NCBI GenBank assembly: GCA_016713505.1
Contig: JADJPA010000001.1
Span: 2,307,501-2,371,500 of the forward strand
Source of the DNA: Candidatus Competibacteraceae bacterium
GTDB lineage: Bacteria > Pseudomonadota > Gammaproteobacteria > Competibacterales > Competibacteraceae
Length of the DNA: 64,000 nucleotides
Direction: 5' to 3'
Shown in pieces: positions 38,978 through 46,858 of the stretch (position 1 is its first letter; each line of letters begins with the position of its first letter). The notes beneath the pieces were generated by a model that was given only the letters and a program-made list of their open reading frames with translations, was not told the origin of the DNA and did not search any database. Both the position numbers and the translations under genes were made by a program.

Positions 38978-41779
38978 CTAGAGCGTGCGCTCCACCTGCA
39001 CCCGCTCGAAGACCTCGATGTGATCGCCTTCGTGGATATCGTTGTAATTGCGCACGCCCATGCCGCACTCCATGCCGGCGCGCACCTCGCCCACATCGTC
39101 CTTGAAGCGACGCAACGAATCCAAAGCGCCTTCGAAGATCACTACGTTATGGCGCAGCACCCGAATCGGGTTGTTGCGGCGGACGGTCCCCTCGACCACC
39201 ATGCAACCGGCCACCACGCCGAACTTGGGCGAGCGGAACACCTGCCGGACCTCGGCCAAACCGATGATTTCCTCCTTGAATTCGGGTTTGAGCATCCCCA
39301 CCATCGCCCGTTTCACATCGTCGATGAGTTCGTAGATGACGCTGTAATAGTGCAGCTTGAGTCCTTCCTCCTCGGCCAGCTTCTTGGCGAGGCTGTCGGC
39401 GCGCACGTTGAAGCCGATGATGATGGCTTTGGCGTTGCGGGCCAAGTTGACATCCGATTCGTTGATGCCGCCGACCCCGCTGGCGATGATCTTGACCTGC
39501 ACCTCCTCGGTGGACAGGCGCGCCAAGGCATCGACGATGGCTTCGGTGGAGCCTTGCACGTCGGCCTTGAGCACCACGTTCAGCACGTTGACTTGGCCGG
39601 CTTCGAACTGTTTGGAAATGTCATCCAGGCTGATGGCGGGCTTCCTGGCCTGCTCCTCGCGCGCCTTGTTCTGCCGGAACAAGGCGATTTCGCGCGCCTT
39701 GCGTTCGTCGGCGACCACCACCAGCTCGTCGCCGGCCCGCGGCGCCCCGGACAGACCGAGCACCTCGACTGGAATCGAGGGCCCGGCCTCGCCGACGTTC
39801 TGGCCGGTCTCGTCGAGCATGGCGCGCACCCGGCCGTATTCGAGGCCGCTCAAGACCATATCGCCCTTGCGCAAGGTGCCGCCGTGCACCAAGACCGTCG
39901 CCACCGGACCACGGCCCTTATCCAACCGCGACTCGATCACCACGCCTTTGGCGGCGCCTTCGACCGGCGCTTTCAGCTCCAGCACCTCGGCCTGCACCAG
40001 GATCTGATCCAGCAAATCATCCACGCCGGCACCGGATTTGGCCGATACGTAGGTAAACAGCGTATCGCCCCCCCATTCTTCCGAGATGACGCCCTGCGCC
40101 GACAACTCGCTCTTGACGCGCTCTGGATCGGCGCTGGACTTATCCATCTTGTTGACCGCCACCACCACCGGCACGGCCGCGGCGCGGGCGTGCTGGATCG
40201 CTTCCACGGTTTGCGGCATCACGCCGTCATCGGCCGCCACCACCAGCACCACCACATCGGTGGCCTTGGCCCCGCGCGCGCGCATGGCGGTGAAGGCGGC
40301 GTGACCGGGCGTGTCGAGAAAGGTGATCACGCCTTTGGGCGTGCGCACGTGATAGGCGCCGATGTGCTGGGTAATCCCCCCAGCCTCGCCAGCGGCCACC
40401 CGCGTGCGGCGAATGTAGTCGAGCAGCGAGGTCTTGCCGTGGTCCACATGGCCCATGATCGTCACTACCGGCGGTCGCGGCAGCGCTTCTCCACGGTTGG
40501 TCTCGGCGGCCAGCTCCTCTTCCAGGGCGTTTTCCTTCAACAGCTTATAGGAGTGGCCCATTTCAGACACGGCGAGCGCGGCGGTATCTTGATCGATCAT
40601 CTGGTTGATGGTGACCATCAACCCCATCTTCAGAAAAGCCTTGATGACCTCGGTCGCCTTGACCGACATCTTCTGCGCCAGATCGGCGACGCTGATCGTT
40701 TCAGGAATGATCACCTCGCGCACCATCGGCGCGGTGGGTTTGGCGAAGCTGTGGCGCGGCGCCAGCGCCGACGCGGGAGTCTTGCCGCCCTTGCCTTTTT
40801 TAGGCTTGCGCCGGTCCGCCTTATCCAAAATCTGCTGCACGTCGCCACGCCGCTGCGGCGCAAACCGCTCGTCGTCCTGCCCTTCTTCCCGGCGCGGCGC
40901 CGAGGCATTCGCAATACCAGGGATGTCGCCACGCGGTTTGCCCGCAGCCCGAGGGGGTTCGGCACGCTTCTTTCCCACCTTGGTTTCGAGGATGGGTCCA
41001 GACTGCTTTTTGGTTCTGGCGGCGGCGGCGGATGCTCCGGCCTCGACAGGGCGCTGGAGGGTCTGGGGACTTGCTGAACCTGCATCGGGCGCGCGATAGG
41101 TCGGGCTTTCAACCGGCTGAGCGTCCACGAGCGGTTCCACCGACGGGCGATCGCGCCGTTCGGCTTGAGGCTCGACAACGGCCTCGGGCCGGCGACGGGC
41201 GCGCTCTTCTTCAAGCTGACGCGCGTGTTCTTCCGCCTCAAGCTGGAGACGACGGGCCTCTTCCTCGGCTTGCAGCCGGCGGGCTTCTTCCTCGATCCGA
41301 TGCGTTGCTTCCTGCTGTTCGTGAAGCGCCGGTGCTTCCAGCGGGCTCTGGTCCAACGCGATCTCGTCGTGACGGCGCTCCTCGCCGGCCTCATCCGAGC
41401 TCGCGACCGGCGCAACGGCTGGCTCCTCAAGCTCACGCAGGCGGGGTGCTCCTTCTTCCATCAGGCTGCGCTTGACATAGGTACGCTTCTTGCGCACCTC
41501 GATGCTGACGGTCTTGACCTGACCGGCCATGCCGCCCGACATTTTAATTTCGCTGTGGGTCTTGCGCTTGAGCGTGATCTTCCTGGGCTCCGCCGCGCCT
41601 TGCACTAACCGACTCCCATGACTTTTCCGCAGGTGCGCCAGCAAATCCACTTTCTGTTTTTCCGTGATCGTGGCGTCCACCCCGACAACCGCGATCCCGG
41701 CTTCGGTAAATTGCTCCAAAAGGCGATCCACCGGTATCCCCACATCCGTCGCAAACTGCTTGACCGTTACTTGCGTCAT
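38978..41779 (-). CDS. infB: Translation initiation factor IF-2
   Basis: A 933-residue GTPase that recruits initiator tRNA to the 30S subunit. The N-terminal IF2 domain (MTQVTVKQFATDVGIPVDRLLEQF) is followed by a long charged, repetitive region (residues about 100-300, rich in EARRLQAEEE), a second N-terminal module, and the G domain: G1 GHVDHGKTSLLDYI, DTPGHAAF, NKMD. Domains II-IV complete it. Internal ATG or GTG starts that make shorter IF2 forms in E. coli cannot be judged. Gap to nusA is 25 bases. Confidence 0.96.
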   Translation of the reverse strand: MTQVTVKQFATDVGIPVDRLLEQFTEAGIAVVGVDATITEKQKVDLLAHLRKSHGSRLVQGAAEPRKITLKRKTHSEIKMSGGMAGQVKTVSIEVRKKRTYVKRSLMEEGAPRLRELEEPAVAPVASSDEAGEERRHDEIALDQSPLEAPALHEQQEATHRIEEEARRLQAEEEARRLQLEAEEHARQLEEERARRRPEAVVEPQAERRDRPSVEPLVDAQPVESPTYRAPDAGSASPQTLQRPVEAGASAAAARTKKQSGPILETKVGKKRAEPPRAAGKPRGDIPGIANASAPRREEGQDDERFAPQRRGDVQQILDKADRRKPKKGKGGKTPASALAPRHSFAKPTAPMVREVIIPETISVADLAQKMSVKATEVIKAFLKMGLMVTINQMIDQDTAALAVSEMGHSYKLLKENALEEELAAETNRGEALPRPPVVTIMGHVDHGKTSLLDYIRRTRVAAGEAGGITQHIGAYHVRTPKGVITFLDTPGHAAFTAMRARGAKATDVVVLVVAADDGVMPQTVEAIQHARAAAVPVVVAVNKMDKSSADPERVKSELSAQGVISEEWGGDTLFTYVSAKSGAGVDDLLDQILVQAEVLELKAPVEGAAKGVVIESRLDKGRGPVATVLVHGGTLRKGDMVLSGLEYGRVRAMLDETGQNVGEAGPSIPVEVLGLSGAPRAGDELVVVADERKAREIALFRQNKAREEQARKPAISLDDISKQFEAGQVNVLNVVLKADVQGSTEAIVDALARLSTEEVQVKIIASGVGGINESDVNLARNAKAIIIGFNVRADSLAKKLAEEEGLKLHYYSVIYELIDDVKRAMVGMLKPEFKEEIIGLAEVRQVFRSPKFGVVAGCMVVEGTVRRNNPIRVLRHNVVIFEGALDSLRRFKDDVGEVRAGMECGMGVRNYNDIHEGDHIEVFERVQVERTL

Positions 41780-41804
41780 TTACCACCCCCAGGACGAGCC
41801 GGTC

Positions 41805-43358
41805 CTACCGTTCGTTCTTCGAAAACCAAGGCGCCCGCGCCGTCATGATCAATTTCGCTGCTCGCTCGTCATCCAGTCCCGCAATCTCATTGAGATCGTC
41901 GACCGAAAGTTCGGCCAAATCGTCCATCGTTGCAATGCCACGGCTTGCCAACAAAAAAGCCAACTCTTCGTCCATTCCTTCCATCCGCAATAAATCTTCG
42001 GCCGGAGGCGTGCTGCTGAACTGCTCTTCCGCGGCGATCGCCCGCGTCAGCAGCACGTCGCGCGCCCGCCCCCGCAACTCTTCCACGATCTCTTCATCGA
42101 ATTCCGCGATCTCCAGCATCTCATGCGCCGGCACGTAGGCCACCTCATCCAAACCCGCAAAACCTTCGCGCACCAAAATCCCGGCAATCTCGTCGTCCAC
42201 GCCCAGCTGCTCCACGAACATGTGCTGCAAGGCTTCGTCTTCCTGGCCGCGCTTGGCCTGAGACTGGGCCTTGGTCATCACGTTCAAGGTCCAACCGGTG
42301 AGCCGGCTGGCCAGTTGCACGTTTTGGCCGCCTTTCCCGATGGCCTGAGCCAGCTGCTTTTCATCGGAGACGATGATATCCATGCCGTGGGTATCCTCGT
42401 CGACGATGATGGAATCGACCTCCGCCGGCGCCATGGCGTTCATGACGAAACGGATCGGATCGTCGTCCCATTGCACGATATCGATGCGTTCGCCGCTCAA
42501 TTCGTTGGTCACGCTTTGCACCCGCGCGCCGCGCATGCCCACGCAGGCCCCCACCGGATCGATGCGGGCATCCTTGCTCTTGACGGCGATCTTGGCGCGC
42601 GAACCAGGATCGCGGGCCGCGCCTTTGATTTCGATGATGCCCTGGTTGATTTCGGGCACCTCCAAGGTGAACAGGGCGATCAAAAATTCCGGCGCCACCC
42701 GACTGATGAAGAGCTGGGGGCCGCGACTCTCGATGCGGACATCCTTGAGATAGCCCCGCACTCGCTCGCCGTTGCGAAACGACTCGCGAGGATTGAGGTC
42801 TTCGCGCGCGATCTTGGCCTCGACGTTGCCGCCGACGTCGATGATCACATCGCCGCGCTCCAGCCGCTTGACCATGCCGCTGATCAGTTCGCCTTTCCGG
42901 TGCAGGTAAGCTTCCACAATCTGCGCGCGCTCGGCGTCTCGCACTTTCTGGACGATCACCTGCTTGGCGGTCTGGGCGGCGATGCGACCGCCGAAATCGG
43001 CGTTTTCCAAGAGACTTTCGATGTAGCCGCCGATTTCGACATCCGCTTGGATGCCGCGCGCCTCGGCCAAAATCACTTGCCGGTCCGGACTCTCGATCTG
43101 CGCGCCGTCGGCCACCACCTGCCAGCGCCGGAAGGTCTCATAATTGCCCGTTCGCCGGTTGATGACCACCCGCACGTCGGGATCGCCCTCATAGCGCTTT
43201 TTCGCGGCCGAAGCCAACGCCAGCTCCAAGGCGCCGAAAATGATTTCCTTGCCGACTCCTTTTTCATTGGAGACGGCGTCCACCACCAGCAGGATCTCCT
43301 TGTTGCCTTCTTTGCTGTCTTTGCTGTCTTTGCTGTCTTTGCTGTCTTTAACGCGCAT
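41805..43358 (-). CDS. nusA: Transcription termination/antitermination factor NusA
   Basis: A 517-residue factor that binds RNA polymerase and modulates pausing, termination and antitermination. After the N-terminal domain come S1 (KGELISGMVKRLERGDVIIDVGG), KH1 and KH2 (DPVGACVGMRGARVQSV, KQLAQAIGKGGQNVQLASRLTG) and two C-terminal acidic repeats. The ATG at 43358 is chosen because AGGAGG lies nine bases upstream. It adds residues 4-18 ahead of the family's usual NKEILLVVDAV start, made of a tandem KDS repeat. Intact otherwise. Confidence 0.95.
   Translation of the reverse strand: MRVKDSKDSKDSKDSKEGNKEILLVVDAVSNEKGVGKEIIFGALELALASAAKKRYEGDPDVRVVINRRTGNYETFRRWQVVADGAQIESPDRQVILAEARGIQADVEIGGYIESLLENADFGGRIAAQTAKQVIVQKVRDAERAQIVEAYLHRKGELISGMVKRLERGDVIIDVGGNVEAKIAREDLNPRESFRNGERVRGYLKDVRIESRGPQLFISRVAPEFLIALFTLEVPEINQGIIEIKGAARDPGSRAKIAVKSKDARIDPVGACVGMRGARVQSVTNELSGERIDIVQWDDDPIRFVMNAMAPAEVDSIIVDEDTHGMDIIVSDEKQLAQAIGKGGQNVQLASRLTGWTLNVMTKAQSQAKRGQEDEALQHMFVEQLGVDDEIAGILVREGFAGLDEVAYVPAHEMLEIAEFDEEIVEELRGRARDVLLTRAIAAEEQFSSTPPAEDLLRMEGMDEELAFLLASRGIATMDDLAELSVDDLNEIAGLDDERAAKLIMTARAPWFSKNER
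43311..43346 (-). repeat. Nine-base tandem repeat, four perfect units, in the nusA 5' coding region
   Basis: Four consecutive copies of TTTGCTGTC on the plus strand read as Asp-Ser-Lys repeats in nusA. The unit is a multiple of three, so gain or loss of copies keeps the frame and only changes the length of the N-terminal extension. Confidence 0.9.
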
Positions 43359-43395
43359 GTCGTTCTGCCTCCTAGCCGGATCCCGCCATCCCGCT

Positions 43396-43854
43396 TTAAA
43401 GTTCGGGGACCAGGCGCGCTTTTTCAATTCGCTCCAGTGGCACCCGCCATTCCCGTCCCTCGCTGTCAACGATCACCACGTCGTCGGCTTGCATTCCCAG
43501 CAGGCGTCCGAGCAGTTTTCGCCGTCCGTCCAGCAGCTCCCGCAGTTGAATCCGCACCTGCGAACCGGCAAAGCGGACAAAGTGCCCAGGTTCGCACAGG
43601 GGGCGATCCAATCCGGGTGAGGAAACCTCCAGGGTATATCGTTCCGCGATCGGATCCTCGACATCCAACACGCCGCTGAGCTGATGGCTGACCCGCTGGC
43701 AGTCCGCCAAACCGATACCGTTCTCACCGTCGATATAGACCCGCAACAGGGAACCATCACGCCGGGGATGGAACTCTATCCCGACCAGTTCATAACCTAA
43801 GGTTTCGACCACGGCCGCTAACACCCGTCTCAGCTTTTGCAGGTCCTGGCGCAT
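43396..43854 (-). CDS. rimP: Ribosome maturation factor RimP
   Basis: A 152-residue 30S assembly factor from the ATG at 43854 (MRQDLQKLRRVLAAVVETLGYELVGIEF), with RVYIDGENGIGLADCQRVSHQLSGVLDVEDPI and the C-terminal LEVSSPGLDRPL typical of the family. A TTG six codons upstream is possible but lies inside the T run of a hairpin. It heads the rimP-nusA-infB-rbfA-truB-rpsO-pnp operon. Confidence 0.94.
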   Translation of the reverse strand: MRQDLQKLRRVLAAVVETLGYELVGIEFHPRRDGSLLRVYIDGENGIGLADCQRVSHQLSGVLDVEDPIAERYTLEVSSPGLDRPLCEPGHFVRFAGSQVRIQLRELLDGRRKLLGRLLGMQADDVVIVDSEGREWRVPLERIEKARLVPEL

Positions 43855-43870
43855 CTCGAACACCGGAAAC

Positions 43871-43891
43871 AAAAAATGGGCCCGCGGCCCA
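43871..43891 (-). terminator. Terminator-like hairpin directly ahead of rimP
   Basis: On the minus strand TGGGCC (43886-43891) pairs with GGCCCA (43877-43882) around a 3-base loop and is followed by six T (43871-43876), ending 17 bases before the rimP ATG. It has the form of an intrinsic terminator within the operon leader, in a place where transcription attenuation of the nusA operon would act. Confidence 0.5.
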
Positions 43892-44029
43892 CTCGTTCGC
43901 CAACTCTGTTGAACTTCGGGGCACAGACAGCATCGACATTCGACGCTCTATGCTGCTGGCCGCTGCCGCAACTCCGGCCGGTGCTCCAGCCTTCGCCGGC
44001 TAGCGCGAAGCCGATGGAGTCGACCGCAT

Positions 44030-44052
44030 AAAAAAAGCCCTCTTCGGGCTTC
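44030..44052 (-). terminator. Intrinsic terminator of the initiator tRNA
   Basis: AAGCCC and GGGCTT (within 44035-44052) form the stem around GAAGA on the minus strand, followed by seven A on the plus strand, that is a T run on the transcript. It begins about ten bases after the tRNA CCA. Readthrough would enter the rimP leader. Confidence 0.65.
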
Positions 44053-44061
44053 CTTGAAACA

Positions 44062-44138
<77 letters not shown>

Positions 44139-44216
44139 TCTGAGCTTGCTAGGATAACATCGCGTACCCCTTGCAAGCAAGGGCATAACGAGGTTTTTAG
44201 GGTCCCACTCGGCCGG

Positions 44217-44615
44217 TCAATCGCGATCGGTGCCTTGGAGGGTGACGGCGGCCTCGCTCCGCGACGTATCCGCCTTCCGAACGCGGCGCGCCCGCACATA
44301 GAAAACCGCGCCCCAAAACAGCAAGAGGCTAAAACCGATTTCCAACCAAGCCAACCAAGGCCGCCGCATCGGCCCGGCCGCGCTGAAAACCCCCGCCGAG
44401 AAATAGAACAGCGCGAGAAAACTGCTCCAAGCGCAAGTATAAGGCCGACCGTACAACAAGCCGCGCAACGGCAGCAATAACGGCCCGACCAACAACACCA
44501 GAACCAGTGAGACCGGAACCCGCTTCGAAGGTTCCAGCCAAGCAAACCACAGCAGCAGCAGCGCAAACAGGCCAAAATAGCCCACCAGCGTAACCGCGTG
44601 CCAGAAGCGGCTCAT
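44217..44615 (-). CDS. DUF2069 membrane protein
   Basis: A 132-residue protein with four hydrophobic segments (VGYFGLFALLLLWFAWLEP, VSLVLVLLVGPLLLPLRGLLYGRP, a central SSFLALFYFSAGVF, LAWLEIGFSLLLFWGAVFYV). The pattern PLLLPLRGLLYGRPYTCAW is the family signature. It has no established function. The ATG overlaps the wrbA stop by four bases, and the wrbA-DUF2069 pairing is common in Gammaproteobacteria, so the two are likely translated together. Confidence 0.85.
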   Translation of the reverse strand: MSRFWHAVTLVGYFGLFALLLLWFAWLEPSKRVPVSLVLVLLVGPLLLPLRGLLYGRPYTCAWSSFLALFYFSAGVFSAAGPMRRPWLAWLEIGFSLLLFWGAVFYVRARRVRKADTSRSEAAVTLQGTDRD

Positions 44616-45208
44616 GCGCCCGCCAAGCGGCGCGCGATGTCCGCCAGCCGACGCCCCAGGGCGCGGCATAACTGCTTTTCTTCGGCGCCGAGGACATTTC
44701 CAGCCTCCAAACCCGACCAATGGCTGGGGCCATAAGGAGTACCGCCGCCGCGCGTGGCGCTCAGCGCCGGTTCGGTATACGGCAGGCCGACCACCATCAT
44801 GCCGTGATGCAACAGCGGCAGCATCATGCTCAACAAGGTCGATTCGTGACCGCCGTGCAGGGTCGAGGCCGAGGTAAAAACCGCCGCCGGCTTGCCCGAA
44901 AGCGCGCCCGCCAACCAGAGGCTGCCGGTGGCGTCCAAAAAATACTTGAGCGGCGCGGCCATATTGCCGAAGCGGGTCGGACTGCCCAGCGCCAACCCGG
45001 CGCACTCGCGCAAGTCATTCAGGCTGGCATAGGGGGGACCGGCCGCCGGAATCTCCTCCTCCAGCGCCTCACAGACGGCCGAAACCGGCGGTACGGCGCG
45101 CAAGCGCGCGGTCATGGTCTCCACCTCCTCGACCCCCCGCGCGACCTGCCGCGCCATTGCAGCGGTCCCTCCGGTGCGGCTGTAGTACAGGATCAGTATT
45201 TCGGGCAT
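44612..45208 (-). CDS. wrbA: NAD(P)H:quinone oxidoreductase, WrbA type
   Basis: A 198-residue flavodoxin-fold enzyme reducing quinones by two electrons with FMN. It has the N-terminal phosphate loop YYSRTGGTAAMARQVARGV, LGSPTRFGNMAAPLKYFLDATG and FTSASTLHGGHESTLLSMMLPLLHHGMMVVGLPY, in the expected order. Length is normal. It forms a two-gene unit with the DUF2069 gene. Confidence 0.92.
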   Translation of the reverse strand: MPEILILYYSRTGGTAAMARQVARGVEEVETMTARLRAVPPVSAVCEALEEEIPAAGPPYASLNDLRECAGLALGSPTRFGNMAAPLKYFLDATGSLWLAGALSGKPAAVFTSASTLHGGHESTLLSMMLPLLHHGMMVVGLPYTEPALSATRGGGTPYGPSHWSGLEAGNVLGAEEKQLCRALGRRLADIARRLAGA

Positions 45209-45384
45209 CGTCTTGTGTTTCTCCTGATATCGAGCCGGCGGCGATTTTGGAAAATCCGTTCGACACTACGGTTTGCCGGCCGCTGTCGCCTACCATCTTG
45301 ACGGCCTCGGCCACCGATGCTAGCTTGCGTCTCAAACCACCGATCAGCCGCTGAATGCGGTAACCTTGCTGTTTTTTCAGACTC

Positions 45385-45687
45385 TTGACCATCAAACTCA
45401 CGCCACTTGCCATTGCCACTCTATGGTTGACGGCCTGTGCGGTCGCCCCAGTACAAGAGATGAGCGACGCCCGTCAGGCCATCCGCTCGGCCGAGGCGGC
45501 GGGTGCGGCCCAGCGTTCCCCAGACAGTCTTGCAGCGTCCCAGCGTCTGTTGCAGGAAGCACAGAAACGTTTGAGAGCCGGTTCTTATGACGCCGCCAAA
45601 CAGTTTGCTCTGGAAGCGCGCGATCAGGCGATCAGAGCCCGAGAGAAGGCCCTGCAACCCAGTCCGATTCAGCTCGCGCCTCCCTAG
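45385..45687 (+). CDS. DUF4398-type small lipoprotein (TTG start)
   Basis: A 100-residue protein with a lipoprotein signal: MTIKLTPLAIATLWLTAC, lipobox LTAC with Cys18. The rest is helical, with MSDARQAIRSAEAAGAAQ and tandem heptads LQEAQKRLRAGSYDAAKQFALEARDQAIRAREKA typical of the DUF4398 outer-membrane lipoproteins. The only in-frame start is TTG at 45385; a stop lies eight codons upstream. Function is unknown; its coiled-coil repeat resembles Lpp-like or tetratricopeptide helices. Confidence 0.75.
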   Translation: MTIKLTPLAIATLWLTACAVAPVQEMSDARQAIRSAEAAGAAQRSPDSLAASQRLLQEAQKRLRAGSYDAAKQFALEARDQAIRAREKALQPSPIQLAPP

Positions 45688-45732
45688 GCTTCCGTTCCGG
45701 CGCTGGCTCCCACCATAATTCAGACGTCTGAC

Positions 45733-46248
45733 ATGCTCGCCACTCTCGCTCCCTTCCATAACCCGCTGGTTTTTCGGGCGCTGCTGGTGCCGATGTTGCT
45801 ATCGGCGGTGCTTGGCTCCGCCCTCGCTCAAGCGCTGGATTTCTCCCTGCCGGGTTTGAACCAACAGCCCGTGCGCTTGGCCGATTTTCGTGGCCGGTGG
45901 GTCATCGTCAATTTTTGGGCTTCTTGGTGTTCGCCCTGTCTGCTGGAAATGCCCGAATTACAAGAGTTTTATGAGAAGAACCGCAACCGCGCCACGGTGG
46001 TCGGCATCAATTTCGAAAATCTAGGCCCTAACGAAGTCCGTGTCTTCACCGATCAGCTCGCCGTCACTTTCCCTATTGCGTTGAGCGGCGGCAACCCCAT
46101 TCCGGGGTTCGATCTGAAAGGTCTGCCCACCACCTTTTTGATTTCGCCCGCCGGCAAACTGGTTGATAGCCACTTGGGTTCCGTAAACGCCACCATGCTG
46201 GCCGAGCGTCTGGCCGCTCAAGAAAAAGCGGGCGCTGCCGCCCCTTAA
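45733..46248 (+). CDS. TlpA-family periplasmic thiol:disulfide oxidoreductase
   Basis: A 171-residue thioredoxin-like protein with an N-terminal signal peptide or anchor (LLVPMLLSAVLGSALAQA, about residues 17-34). The active site is WCSPC with Cys66 and Cys69, preceded by FRGRWVIVNFWA and followed by the cis-proline loop LKGLPTTFLI. It likely reduces periplasmic disulfides, for example in cytochrome c maturation. Whether it is exported fully or anchored cannot be told. It lies between the DUF4398 lipoprotein gene and acyP, all on the plus strand. Confidence 0.9.
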   Translation: MLATLAPFHNPLVFRALLVPMLLSAVLGSALAQALDFSLPGLNQQPVRLADFRGRWVIVNFWASWCSPCLLEMPELQEFYEKNRNRATVVGINFENLGPNEVRVFTDQLAVTFPIALSGGNPIPGFDLKGLPTTFLISPAGKLVDSHLGSVNATMLAERLAAQEKAGAAAP

Positions 46249-46306
46249 TCCCTGGCGCGGCGCTCGCCAGTCACCATGCCATCACTTCGAGCGTCGAGGA
46301 GAGTTC

Positions 46307-46579
46307 GTGAAAACGCTGTGTATGCGCTGTTATGTGTCCGGCCGCGTCCAGGGCGTCGGCTTTCGCTATGCCACCGCTGAAAAAGCCTCCGCGCTTGGCG
46401 TGACCGGCTATGTCCGCAATCTGCCGGACCGCCGGGTGGAGGTGCTGGCCTGCGGCGAAGAAAGAGCGGTGACCGCCTTGCGCGACTGGCTCTGGCAAGG
46501 CCCCCAACTGGCGCGGGTCAGCGACGTTCGCTGCGATACCCTACCCCATCAGAATTTTCACGACTTCCGAATCGACTGA
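46307..46579 (+). CDS. acyP: Acylphosphatase (GTG start)
   Basis: A 90-residue enzyme hydrolysing acyl phosphates. The signature GRVQGVGFRYATAEKA (phosphate loop with the catalytic arginine) and GVTGYVRNLPDRRVEV with the catalytic asparagine are present. GTG at 46307 follows GAGGAGAG. Single gene; it converges on proS across the AT-rich stretch. Confidence 0.95.
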   Translation: MKTLCMRCYVSGRVQGVGFRYATAEKASALGVTGYVRNLPDRRVEVLACGEERAVTALRDWLWQGPQLARVSDVRCDTLPHQNFHDFRID

Positions 46580-46858
46580 GCGCCTTGCTGCAAAAATTTC
46601 GGAGCGACCCTTGAATTATCCACAGGCTTATAAACTGTCTAATTTATGATACCCTAACGGCTCGCCGTCGCCAAAAACTGGGTAAAATTCCAATGTTTAT
46701 GATTAACTCATTGATAAATATCATAATAATAAAGACGACAAATAAAGCGGCCCATCACTATTTTGGCAATGGCGACATGGAGTTAGACACTACGGCCAGA
46801 AGTTATCCACAAAGTTATCCACAGGCTTGGCGCTGACAGCCTTCGCTCTCCGACAAGC
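46580..46858. other. AT-rich convergent intergenic region with three consensus DnaA boxes
   Basis: In this gap between the stop of acyP and the stop of proS, three perfect TTATCCACA boxes lie at 46616-46624, 46803-46811 and 46815-46823, all in the same orientation; the last two are 12 bases apart. The first and third share the 14-base sequence TTATCCACAGGCTT. Between them is a strongly AT-rich run (about 46685-46750). No gene starts here, so promoter control is unlikely. It could be a replication-initiation or DnaA-titration site. dnaA, dnaN and gyrB are not in the window. Confidence 0.6.

Noticed and set aside
38939..41077. Very long open frame (712 codons) on the plus strand opposite infB
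   Set aside because: It is the shadow of the high-GC infB gene on the other strand; its composition is rich in His and Arg and matches no family, while infB is unambiguous.
45069..45419. 116-codon minus-strand frame over the wrbA start and the lipoprotein start
   Set aside because: It overlaps two supported genes and shows no family motif; the first part is basic and helical but not conserved as far as I can judge.
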